DNA of 6,399 nucleotides from Bacteroidales bacterium (GCA_031264715.1 JAISDP010000141.1:1-6399); one strand, 5' to 3'. Counted from the first letter of the stretch, positions 1 through 6,260 are shown. Notes: generated by a model not told the origin, from the sequence alone. Translations and numbers: made by a program.

Positions 1-7
1 TATTTTT

Positions 8-667
8 TTAGGTGGCGCTCCTGTTTTCGTTGAGGATGCGGTAAATTACCTCCATTTGCGATGCGGTTAATTGTCCCGGAGCGGTCAGGCTCGCTTCATC
101 AACGGATGCGAAAGTGAAATCGGCGCCAAGGAAGGGCGCGGCCACACGCGTAATCTTTCCGGCTTCGCCCATGGCAAAAGCAACCAGGCCGCTGTGCCTG
201 CTGTAGAGTGACATGATCCGGGCGCAATCGGCAGGGGAATTAGCTGTTACGGCCAGTTTCACACAGCCGGCGCCCATTGCCTTCGAGTGCCTGATGATCC
301 GGTTCAAGGTATTGATGTCAGGAGTTGATTCGAAATTGTGGTACGAAATAATGACCTTGCACCGGTATTGTTTGGCCAGGTCTACCAGAGCCTGGCGATA
401 ACCGGGTCCGGCTTCGTATTCAATATCCACGTAAGCGGCTCCTGCGCGTATAGCTGCTGCAAGGAGCGCCATACGGTCATGTTTCGTATGGTTGCCGGGC
501 CGGCAGGTTGCTATCCATTGGCGGCACTGCATAGCCAGCGTTTCTATCTTTTCGGGATCAAGTTTTACCAGGTCGAGGCGTATTTCCACCAACGGCCACG
601 CCGAAGCCAATTGCAGGCATGTACAGAAAGACATTCCGCCAAGGCTTACACAAATCTTACGGTTCAT
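8..667 (-). CDS. aroD: Type I 3-dehydroquinate dehydratase
   Basis: This cytoplasmic enzyme of the shikimate pathway converts 3-dehydroquinate to 3-dehydroshikimate through a Schiff base. The 219-residue product carries the type I signature along its whole length: EIRLD (28-32, substrate-binding Glu and Arg), YVDIEYE (79-85, the position of the active-site acid), ISYHNFESTP (107-116, catalytic His110), VKLAVTANS (136-144, Schiff-base Lys137), and AFAMGEAGKITRV followed by ASLTAPGQLT near the C-terminus (substrate-carboxylate Arg174, Gln199). It is shorter than the roughly 250-residue enteric enzymes but all catalytic positions are present. The ATG at 667 lies 9 nt after the stop of the upstream DHOD-like gene, with a weak AAGG seven nt before it, so it is probably translated from the same mRNA. 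It ends in TAA near the window edge, and what follows is not visible. The assignment is firm from motifs, and the operon is inferred from spacing. Confidence 0.95.
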   Translation of the reverse strand: MNRKICVSLGGMSFCTCLQLASAWPLVEIRLDLVKLDPEKIETLAMQCRQWIATCRPGNHTKHDRMALLAAAIRAGAAYVDIEYEAGPGYRQALVDLAKQYRCKVIISYHNFESTPDINTLNRIIRHSKAMGAGCVKLAVTANSPADCARIMSLYSRHSGLVAFAMGEAGKITRVAAPFLGADFTFASVDEASLTAPGQLTASQMEVIYRILNENRSAT

Positions 668-676
668 TGTACGGCC

Positions 677-1675
677 TTATTCTACCTGCGAATAATATTT
701 CATGAACTGCATCCGCTCATACGAGGCGGGAGCGTCGGTTTCGAAACCATTCATTTTTCCTGCAAACTGGTCGATATAATTGTATCCTTTTCCGGCCATC
801 CATGTTTCCAAGTCGTTCAGCATGACGGCCACCCAGTCCAGCCCATTGTTGTATATGGTCGATACGATTTGCGTTGCCGCACCGCCTGCCAGCAATATCT
901 TGATTACATCGCGACCGCTGTGCACGCCGGTCGAGGCGCACAAATCGCACGGAACCAAGTCCGATTTCACCGCAATCCACCGCAGGCTATTCGACAGTTC
1001 GGCGGGGGTACTGAACATATTGGCGGCTACTATCTGCATGTTGTCGATGTTGATGTCGGGGCTGAAAAAACGGTTGAACAGCACGATTCCGTTAACACCT
1101 GTTGCAGCAATATTGTCGATCACGCGGCTGAGATCGGCAAAGTACGGACTGATTTTGACAGCGACAGGTACATTCGTCATAGAGCGTACTTTATGGATGA
1201 TATCCAGGTGCAACTGTTCGATGTCGGCAGCCGACAGCGCCGGGTTGAAAGGCTGTACGGCAATGTTCAGTTCAATAGCATCGGCGCCCGCATCCTGCAA
1301 CTTGGCGACAAACGATGTCCAACTGCTTGCCGAAATACAATTGATGCTGGCAATGACCGGGATATGCAATTTCTTTTTAGCCTCGCGGATGGTCTGTACA
1401 TAATCCGACACATATTCGTTACGGATGTGTGTATCGATATAGTCGAAAGTTTCCGAATGTTGGAGATAGATCAATCGGCTTTTGCTGGCCTTTTGTTGTT
1501 GATAATCAGCATCGAGATATATTTGCTCCTCGAACAGCGATTTCATGACTACTGCAGCTACACCGCTTTTTTCCATACGCTGGAGGTCTGCAATAGAATG
1601 TGTCAGTCCCGAGCTTCCTGCAATGATAGGGTTTTTCAGGTTCAACCCCATGTATTTTACTGATAATTCTGCCAT
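677..1675 (-). CDS. Dihydroorotate dehydrogenase-like flavoprotein, non-canonical active site
   Basis: The 332-residue product has a class 1 DHOD-like TIM-barrel layout. The N-terminal VKYMGLNLKNPIIAGSSG (6-23) matches the first barrel strand. VIASINC (107-113), AIELNIA (133-139), VAVKISPYF (171-179) and LLAGGAATQIVST (261-273) correspond to FMN- and phosphate-binding strands, with Asn137 and Lys174 as likely flavin contacts. The usual class 1 loop after the Asn, L-N-x-S-C-P-N with its catalytic Cys or Ser, is replaced by ELNIAVQPFNP, so the normal base is absent. Such proteins are known as DHOD-like, with an FMN site but incomplete catalytic residues, and are often annotated simply as dihydroorotate dehydrogenase. 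That name would overstate the evidence here. CDLCASTGVHSG (243-254) has two Cys that need not bind a cluster. No SD is visible before the ATG and the leader is A-rich. It lies 32 nt after pdxJ and 9 nt before aroD. The substrate is unknown. Confidence 0.88.
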   Translation of the reverse strand: MAELSVKYMGLNLKNPIIAGSSGLTHSIADLQRMEKSGVAAVVMKSLFEEQIYLDADYQQQKASKSRLIYLQHSETFDYIDTHIRNEYVSDYVQTIREAKKKLHIPVIASINCISASSWTSFVAKLQDAGADAIELNIAVQPFNPALSAADIEQLHLDIIHKVRSMTNVPVAVKISPYFADLSRVIDNIAATGVNGIVLFNRFFSPDINIDNMQIVAANMFSTPAELSNSLRWIAVKSDLVPCDLCASTGVHSGRDVIKILLAGGAATQIVSTIYNNGLDWVAVMLNDLETWMAGKGYNYIDQFAGKMNGFETDAPASYERMQFMKYYSQVE

Positions 1676-1707
1676 ATTTTTTTAGTTTGAAGTTCCAGCT
1701 TAATTTT

Positions 1708-2436
1708 TCATTCTTCATTCTTCATTCTTAATTCTCCCAGGTACATTTGTATGGTTTTTTCGAGGCCAAAATACAACGCATCTGAAATGAGAGCGTGCCC
1801 GATAGATACCTCATTGATAAAAGGTATTTGGTCGATCAGGAATCGCAGGTTTTCCAGGCTCAGGTCGTGCCCCGCATTGATTTCCAAGCCCAAAGACTGT
1901 GCCAGCTTTGCAGCTTCGCGAAACGGGTATACCGCAGTTTCCCTGTTTTTGGGATAATCGTGCGCATAAGGTCCCGTATACAGCTCGATCCTGTCGGTTC
2001 CGGTTTTGGCAGCCGCTTCGATGAATCGAGGCTCGGCGCCAATGAAAATGGAAGTTCTGATCCCCGATTGCTTCAAGCTTTTCACCATATCCCGCAGAAA
2101 AACCTGATGTGTAATGGTGTCCCAGCCCGAATCGGAGGTAATCGCATGTGCATCATCGGGAACAAGGGTCACCTGGTTCGGTTTCACTTCGATTGCCAAG
2201 CGCATGAACTGTGATGTCGGATTGCCCTCAATGTTGAGCTCAACAGCAAGTTTACCCCGCAGGTTGCGGACGTCCTCGTAGCGGACATGCCGTTCGTCGG
2301 GCCGTGGATGAACTGTGATACCCTGAGCGCCGAACTTTTCGCAATCGACTGCTACCTGCACCACATCGGGGATATTGCCGCCCCGCGCATTGCGAATGGT
2401 GGCTACTTTGTTGATATTGACGCTTAATTGTGTCAT
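1708..2436 (-). CDS. pdxJ: Pyridoxine 5'-phosphate synthase
   Basis: This cytoplasmic enzyme closes the pyridine ring in the DXP-dependent vitamin B6 pathway, condensing 1-deoxyxylulose 5-phosphate with 3-amino-2-oxopropyl phosphate to give pyridoxine 5'-phosphate. From the ATG at 2436 the product is 242 residues, the normal family length. Visible signatures are LSVNINKVATIRNARGG (4-20), GITVHPRPDERH (39-50) with catalytic His43, ELNIEGNP (66-73) with Glu70, SLFIGAEP-like strand TSIFIGAEP (128-136), INAGHDLS (186-193) with His190, and SIGHALISDALYFGLE (211-226). An in-frame TTG directly before the ATG was rejected as the start. The last codons (RMKNEE and TGA) are written in a 7-bp tandem repeat, so the C-terminal tail is probably not conserved. 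It follows the SUI1 gene by 58 nt with no promoter seen between them, and precedes the DHOD-like gene by 32 nt, which suggests cotranscription. Confidence 0.95.
   Translation of the reverse strand: MTQLSVNINKVATIRNARGGNIPDVVQVAVDCEKFGAQGITVHPRPDERHVRYEDVRNLRGKLAVELNIEGNPTSQFMRLAIEVKPNQVTLVPDDAHAITSDSGWDTITHQVFLRDMVKSLKQSGIRTSIFIGAEPRFIEAAAKTGTDRIELYTGPYAHDYPKNRETAVYPFREAAKLAQSLGLEINAGHDLSLENLRFLIDQIPFINEVSIGHALISDALYFGLEKTIQMYLGELRMKNEE
1709..1736. repeat. 7-bp tandem repeat at the pdxJ stop codon
   Basis: Read on the plus strand, the unit CATTCTT occurs three times perfectly (1709-1729), followed by a degenerate fourth copy AATTCTC (1730-1736). On the minus strand the unit is AAGAATG and supplies the last pdxJ codons and its TGA. 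Because the period is not a multiple of three, gain or loss of a unit would change the C-terminal residues and stop position of PdxJ and the 32-nt spacing to the next gene. Whether copy number actually varies cannot be told from one sequence. Confidence 0.85.
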
Positions 2437-2494
2437 CAAGTTAAAAAATTAAAAATCCGGTTATCTGATCAGAAACTCGAAACCCAAAACTAAA

Positions 2495-2842
2495 TTATCC
2501 GCCTGCTTTTTTAGCCTTGTAGCCTTTTTGCAGCAGCAGTTGGAGAATTTTATCGCGGAAATCGCCCTGCACCAGTATTTCGCCATCCTTGGCCGATCCG
2601 CCTACGCCGCATTTGGATTTCAAATCCTTGGACAGATCGTCCAGGTCGTCCGACGTTCCTACAAAGCCGGTGATCAACGTCACCGATTTGCCGCCACGGT
2701 TTTTCCTGTCCAGCATCACCCGCAAATTCTGCTGAGCCGGCGGAAGCGTTTTCTGCTCTTCCGGTTCGTCATATTGATATCGGAAATCGGGATTTGTGGA
2801 ATATACGATATTGACCTTGTTTTTCGACTGTTGCTTAACCAT
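2495..2842 (-). CDS. SUI1/YciH family translation initiation factor
   Basis: This is a small cytoplasmic protein of the eIF1/SUI1 family, whose bacterial form is called YciH in E. coli. The family fold binds the small ribosomal subunit, and bacterial members have been linked to initiation fidelity or stress-time inhibition of initiation, so the exact role here is inferred. From the ATG at 2842 the product is 115 residues. It has a charged, probably disordered N-terminal third (1-38), then the SUI1 core with RKNRGGKSVTLITGF (46-60), LKSKCGVGGSAKDGEILVQG (74-93) and DFRDKILQLLLQKGYKAKK at the end. The frame stays open upstream to 2905, but that longer start would include the promoter and begin with residues unlike the family. 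The good promoter at 2876-2905, about 34 nt before the ATG, supports the shorter start. It is probably first in the run with pdxJ, the DHOD-like gene and aroD. Confidence 0.92.
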   Translation of the reverse strand: MVKQQSKNKVNIVYSTNPDFRYQYDEPEEQKTLPPAQQNLRVMLDRKNRGGKSVTLITGFVGTSDDLDDLSKDLKSKCGVGGSAKDGEILVQGDFRDKILQLLLQKGYKAKKAGG

Positions 2843-2875
2843 TTGCTCGTTTTGACAATAACACGGATAAACGTG

Positions 2876-2905
2876 CAAATGTATATAAAAAGTTTCAAAT
2901 CTCAA
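2876..2905 (-). promoter_or_regulatory. Bacteroidota housekeeping promoter for the SUI1-pdxJ-aroD run
   Basis: On the minus strand a -33 TTG (2903-2905) is followed by a 19-nt spacer and the -7 element TACATTTG (2876-2883), matching the Bacteroidota consensus TTG / TAnnTTTG. Transcription would start near 2869 and give a leader of roughly 27 nt before the ATG at 2842. It lies between prfA and the SUI1 gene and is the only good promoter seen for the four downstream genes. Confidence 0.75.
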
Positions 2906-2962
2906 CTTTCATCCATCAGTTATTCCAACCATCATTTGGATGTATGATTTGATCCGAAACTG

Positions 2963-4048
2963 TTAAAGTCCGCTGTCTTTGAGCCGTTCTGCATTTTCCT
3001 CCATCTGCAGCTTGTCAATCAACTCCTGGATATCGCCATCGACTACGGCAGGCAGGTTATAGAGCGTAAAATTGATACGATGGTCGGTAATCCGGCTTTG
3101 CGGGTAATTGTATGTTCGTATCTTGGCCGAACGGTCGCCGGTGGAAACCATTGTCTTGCGTTTGGACGACAATTCGTCCAGGTACTTCCGGTATTCGAGG
3201 TTATAGATACGCGTACGCAACTCGTTGAGCGCTTTCTCGAAGTTCTTGATCTGCGACTTCTCATCCTGGCACTGTACCACGATGCCGGTGGGGATATGCG
3301 TCAGGCGGATGGCCGAATAGGTAGTGTTTACCGATTGTCCGCCAGGACCCGATGAACAGAACGTATCTTTGCGAATGTCAGTCATGTTCAACTCAATGTC
3401 GAATTCGCCTGCTTCGGGCAGTACAGCCACCGTTGCCGCCGAAGTATGCACGCGTCCCTGCGTTTCGGTTTTGGGCACACGCTGTACACGGTGCACGCCC
3501 GACTCGTATTTGAGTGTTCCGTACACCTTGTTTCCGGTAATGCTCATCACGATCTCCTTGAATCCGCCGGACGTACCGGGCGATATACCGGTTACTTCCA
3601 CTTTCCAGCCTTTGGTTTCACAATATCGAGCATACATGCGGTACAAATCGCCTGCAAAGATACTGGCTTCGTCTCCGCCGGTTCCGGCGCGTATTTCCAT
3701 CACGGCATTCTTGTCATCTTCCGGATCGGACGGGAGCAGCAACAGCTTGATCTTCTCCTCGAGCGGCTCTACCTGCTGGCTGAGTGTATCCGCTTCTTCC
3801 TTGGCCATCCCGCGGAGTTCCTCATCCTTTTCGCTCTGGAGCATATTTCGGGCTTCATCCAGGTTGCTCAGCACATTCCGGTATTCGCCGTATGCTTCGA
3901 TGAGCGGTCCCAGGTCGCGGTATTCCTTGTTCAACTTCACGTAACGCTTCATGTCGGCCACCACTTCGGGATCGGTGATCTGCTGCCCGATTTCTTCGTA
4001 ACGCAGCTTGATTGCTTCCAGTTTTTCGAGGATGATACTGTTTGCCAT
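2963..4048 (-). CDS. prfA: Peptide chain release factor 1
   Basis: RF1 recognises UAA and UAG in the ribosomal A site and triggers release of the finished protein. The 361-residue product is full length. It has an N-terminal coiled-coil-rich domain 1 (1-105), the LPSDPEDDKNAVMEIRAGTGGDEA linker (about 105-128), and domain 2 with GGFKEIVMSI (161-170), YESGVHRVQRVPKTETQGRVH (181-201) carrying the RF1 tripeptide as Pro-Lys-Thr (192-194). The peptidyl-hydrolysis loop SSGPGGQSVNTTYSAIRLTH has GGQ at 236-238. STGDRSAKIRTYNYPQSRITDHR (302-324) is the typical C-terminal signature. RF2 has SPF in place of PxT, so RF1 is the clear choice. The ATG at 4048 has an A-rich leader and no SD. The gene is divergent from the sulfatase (190-nt gap), and the next gene downstream has its own promoter, so prfA may be transcribed alone. 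No strong terminator was seen after it. Confidence 0.97.
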   Translation of the reverse strand: MANSIILEKLEAIKLRYEEIGQQITDPEVVADMKRYVKLNKEYRDLGPLIEAYGEYRNVLSNLDEARNMLQSEKDEELRGMAKEEADTLSQQVEPLEEKIKLLLLPSDPEDDKNAVMEIRAGTGGDEASIFAGDLYRMYARYCETKGWKVEVTGISPGTSGGFKEIVMSITGNKVYGTLKYESGVHRVQRVPKTETQGRVHTSAATVAVLPEAGEFDIELNMTDIRKDTFCSSGPGGQSVNTTYSAIRLTHIPTGIVVQCQDEKSQIKNFEKALNELRTRIYNLEYRKYLDELSSKRKTMVSTGDRSAKIRTYNYPQSRITDHRINFTLYNLPAVVDGDIQELIDKLQMEENAERLKDSGL

Positions 4049-4104
4049 CTATAATTTTTATTTTTTGTTTTTGATTGAATGATACAGAGTATTCAAATTT
4101 GGTG

Positions 4105-4112
4105 CAAAAGTA
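4105..4112 (-). promoter_or_regulatory. Likely -7 promoter element of prfA
   Basis: The minus strand reads TACTTTTG followed by CACC, a perfect TAnnTTTG match. No TTG is found at the usual 19-nt spacing upstream, so the -33 half is weak or absent. A start near 4098 would give a leader of about 50 nt, and its last 28 nt are almost all A and T. It sits about 98 nt from the opposing -7 element of the sulfatase gene. Confidence 0.6.
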
Positions 4113-4209
4113 ATCAAAAACCGATAATTGCTTTGTATGTCACGCCGAAATGAAAAACGCGCGCAACATCCTGTCAGCGGTCCGAACAAATAGCAACTAT
4201 GATTTTTAT

Positions 4210-4217
4210 TACATTTG
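4210..4217 (+). promoter_or_regulatory. Likely -7 promoter element of the sulfatase gene
   Basis: TACATTTG matches the Bacteroidota TAnnTTTG element and lies 21 nt before the ATG at 4239, giving a very short predicted leader of about 15 nt. The position 19 nt upstream reads AAA rather than TTG, so the -33 half is missing. This could mean weak expression or dependence on an activator. No obvious operator palindrome was found in 4113-4209. Confidence 0.55.
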
Positions 4218-4238
4218 TATTTTCTAAACAAATATCCC

Positions 4239-5984
4239 ATGATTGCTAAATTTAATTCGCTTATAGGGCTTTGCACCCTGGTTGGAACAGGCGCTATGGC
4301 CCAGCCTGTTACATCGGTCAATCACAACGATGCGCCCGTTGTCCGTAAAGAGGTAGAAAAGGTATATGGCAAGCAACTGCCCGTCAAATCGCAGGTTGCC
4401 AGCCAGCCCAATATCTTGTTGATCACCAGTGATCAGCAATTCTGGATGGGTGTCGGGTATAACAATCCCAAAATAAAGACCCCCAACCTGGACAGGCTGG
4501 CAAAAATGGGCACCATATACGACCGCGCATATACATGCAACCCTGTAAGCACACCCGCACGATCGTCCATCATTACAGGTCTTTATCCCAGCCAGCACGG
4601 AGCATACGCCCTGGGGACAAAACTGCCCGAAAACGTTCCATGTATTGGCGATTACTTGCATCAGGCAGGTTATACATCTGCGCTTGTGGGTAAAGCGCAT
4701 TTCCAGCCATTAGCCGGGAATGTGGTTTACCCGTCGCTGGAAGGCTATCCCGTATTGCAGGACCTGGATTTCTGGAAACAGTACAACGGACCCTTCTATG
4801 GATTCGACCGTGCAGAACTGGCGCGCGACCACGGCGATGAGTCGCATGTGGGACAGCACTACGCTCTTTGGATGATCGAAAAATTGAAAAAAGAAGGACG
4901 TAACCCTGACGAGTGGAAACAATGGTTTATCGATCCGAAAGTAATTCAATATGCCAATGTTAGCCCGGAGATGCAAAAAGTGATGGATAAAAACGGAGCC
5001 AAGGGCAAACCGCAATCCAGGGTATGGAATATACCCGAGGAATATCACCTCAATGCCTGGATTGCCGAACGAGCCAATGCCAATATCAACCAAGCCCTGA
5101 AAAGCGGGAACCCGTTTTTTGTATGGGCCAGTTTCTTCGATCCGCATCCGCCTTACCTGGTACCCGAACCCTGGGCATCCATGTACCAGCCGGATGATAT
5201 GGAAGTGCCGGATGTTGATCCGGATGATCTGGACGACATGCCCTATCATTACCGTATGACCCAGCAGACAGAAGTTAAGGGATGGGGAGCAATATACAAT
5301 GAAGATGGATTCGGCGTGCATGGACTTGGAAGCCACCTTTCTACCAAAGAGCAGAAAGCAAAGAACATGGCCATTTACTATGGGATGATTTCCATGATGG
5401 ACAAGTACATCGGCGTAATACTTGACAATCTTGAAAAAGCAGGACAGTTGGAAAACACGCTGATTGTATTTACCACCGATCACGGCCATCACATCGGAAC
5501 CCATCATCTGACTGCCAAAGGAGGGTTTGCTTTCGAAGAAGACTTGCGCGTCCCCTTCATCGTGACATGGAAAGGACACTACCCTGCCGGACGCCGTACC
5601 AAAGGGCTGGTTTCGCTCGTTGACCTGGCCCCGACATTCCTGAAGATCGCCGGACACGCTGTTCCTCCCACCATGGCCGGGATAGATGTTACTCCACTTT
5701 GGAATGGCGAAACAGAAAAAGTAAGGAATTGGGTGCTGGCCGAAAATCATTTTCAGCGCACAAAATTCTATCAGAAAACCTGTATTGAGGAGCGCTATAA
5801 AATCACTTGGTACATGCACACCGATGAGGGCGAATTGTTTGATCTGGAAAAAGATCCCGGTGAATTTCACAATCTTTGGGATAACCCGATGTATCAGATG
5901 TTGAAAATGGAAATGATGCATAAGGCGCTCAAAGCTGAAATGGCGAAGGAACCTTGCTGGATGCCTCGTTTGGGCCCGGCATAG
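4239..5984 (+). CDS. Secreted sulfatase, S1 family, serine-type
   Basis: This is a formylglycine-dependent sulfatase of the alkaline phosphatase superfamily (S1), which hydrolyses sulfate esters, probably in the periplasm. From the ATG at 4239 it has 581 residues. The first 22 form a signal peptide (Lys4, hydrophobic SLIGLCTLVGTG, cleavage after AMA), with no lipobox at Cys12. The catalytic domain opens with PNILLITSDQQ (57-67, metal ligand Asp65). The maturation motif STPARSSIITG (104-114) has Ser104 as the residue converted to formylglycine, so an anSME-type enzyme is required. GKAHF (Lys152, His154), DPHPP (Asp301, His303), FTTDHGHH (Asp414, His415) and TAKGG (Lys427) complete the active site, and GELFDLEKDPGEFHNL is the usual C-terminal subdomain motif. 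An in-frame TTG at 4215 was rejected because it overlaps the promoter element. The gene ends in tandem TAG TAG. The substrate cannot be told, and no SusC/SusD pair or second sulfatase is adjacent. It is divergent from prfA. Confidence 0.93.
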   Translation: MIAKFNSLIGLCTLVGTGAMAQPVTSVNHNDAPVVRKEVEKVYGKQLPVKSQVASQPNILLITSDQQFWMGVGYNNPKIKTPNLDRLAKMGTIYDRAYTCNPVSTPARSSIITGLYPSQHGAYALGTKLPENVPCIGDYLHQAGYTSALVGKAHFQPLAGNVVYPSLEGYPVLQDLDFWKQYNGPFYGFDRAELARDHGDESHVGQHYALWMIEKLKKEGRNPDEWKQWFIDPKVIQYANVSPEMQKVMDKNGAKGKPQSRVWNIPEEYHLNAWIAERANANINQALKSGNPFFVWASFFDPHPPYLVPEPWASMYQPDDMEVPDVDPDDLDDMPYHYRMTQQTEVKGWGAIYNEDGFGVHGLGSHLSTKEQKAKNMAIYYGMISMMDKYIGVILDNLEKAGQLENTLIVFTTDHGHHIGTHHLTAKGGFAFEEDLRVPFIVTWKGHYPAGRRTKGLVSLVDLAPTFLKIAGHAVPPTMAGIDVTPLWNGETEKVRNWVLAENHFQRTKFYQKTCIEERYKITWYMHTDEGELFDLEKDPGEFHNLWDNPMYQMLKMEMMHKALKAEMAKEPCWMPRLGPA

Positions 5985-6201
5985 TAGCAGGAAACTGCGC
6001 ACGGTTTTGTTATTGACCTGGCAGGCTACGCAGCCTTCCGGCATCCGATCGCAAGCACGAAACATTCCGTGCACGCTTTGCCCGTCAGGGCATTCATATC
6101 AATAGAATCAATGCGAAAAACATCAACAAATCTCTGTAGGAGATTCATCATGTGAAACCTCATATCCTCAACGCGACAATTTGAATTGCACCCCCTTAAA
6201 G
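5985..6201. other. Hairpin-rich intergenic stretch, no convincing gene
   Basis: This stretch between the sulfatase and the next promoter contains four short perfect hairpins: AGGCT/AGCCT (6023-6036, loop ACGC), GCACG/CGTGC (6055-6072, 8-nt loop), TGCCC/GGGCA (6079-6092, loop GTCA) and AATCTC/GAGATT (6129-6145, loop TGTAG). None is followed by a clear T-run, so a classic intrinsic terminator is not supported, although one of them may still end the sulfatase transcript. Open frames exist on both strands (plus 5988-6155, minus 6026-6163). The arrangement would fit a dispersed REP-like repeat or the remains of an element, which is inference. Confidence 0.5.
6026..6163 (-). other. Small open reading frame, 45 codons, doubtful
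   Basis: From the ATG at 6163 to the TAG at 6026 the minus strand encodes 45 residues starting MRFHMMNLLQRFVDVF and containing three Cys in its C-terminal third (CTECFVLAIGC). Two further in-frame ATGs follow at 6151 and 6148. No membrane segment, signal peptide or domain is recognised, no promoter or ribosome binding site was found, and the frame overlaps the hairpin cluster. It is listed because it fills most of an otherwise empty gap. It may be a chance frame or the trace of a repeated element. Confidence 0.15.
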
Positions 6202-6231
6202 TTGTTTTTTCGTAAAAAAGCTATACATTTG
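6202..6231 (+). promoter_or_regulatory. Bacteroidota housekeeping promoter for the last gene
   Basis: A -33 TTG (6202-6204), a 19-nt spacer and the -7 element TACATTTG (6224-6231) match the Bacteroidota consensus and repeat the geometry of the promoter at 2876-2905. Transcription would begin near 6238, leaving a leader of about 23 nt before the ATG at 6261. This promoter supports that ATG as the true start. Confidence 0.75.
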
Positions 6232-6260
6232 CATTTTGGACGTAAAAGTTTACACCACGG

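Noticed and set aside
192..194. Pro-Lys-Thr in place of Pro-Ala-Thr in RF1 (residue numbers of the prfA product)
   Set aside because: The middle residue of the PxT tripeptide varies among RF1 proteins, so this does not suggest altered stop-codon recognition.
338..1663. Long plus-strand open frame of 441 codons opposite aroD and the DHOD-like gene
   Set aside because: It lies antisense to two genes with clear catalytic motifs, has no domain signature and reads across their junction, so it is a shadow frame.
2843..2905. N-terminal extension of the SUI1 protein to the start at 2905
   Set aside because: The extra 21 codons overlap the -7 and -33 promoter elements and do not resemble the family. 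The ATG at 2842 gives the usual length.
2897..2945. Inverted CATCC/GGATG and CCAA/TTGG pairs after prfA as a terminator
   Set aside because: The stems are only 4-5 bp, one has a long loop, and there is no T-run.
3324..4054. Overlapping plus-strand open frames opposite prfA
   Set aside because: They are antisense to a complete RF1 with GGQ and PxT motifs. Their Ser-rich or His-rich composition is typical of shadow frames.
4215..4238. Upstream TTG start for the sulfatase
   Set aside because: It overlaps the -7 element and would place eight residues before a signal peptide that is already complete from the ATG at 4239.
4710..6074. Long minus-strand open frame of 454 codons opposite the sulfatase
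   Set aside because: It is the reverse shadow of a well-supported sulfatase. It has no recognisable domain and no promoter.
6129..6145. AATCTC/GAGATT hairpin as an intrinsic terminator of the sulfatase
   Set aside because: The stem is AT-containing and short, and is followed by CATCATGTG rather than a T-run, so a terminator call is not supported.
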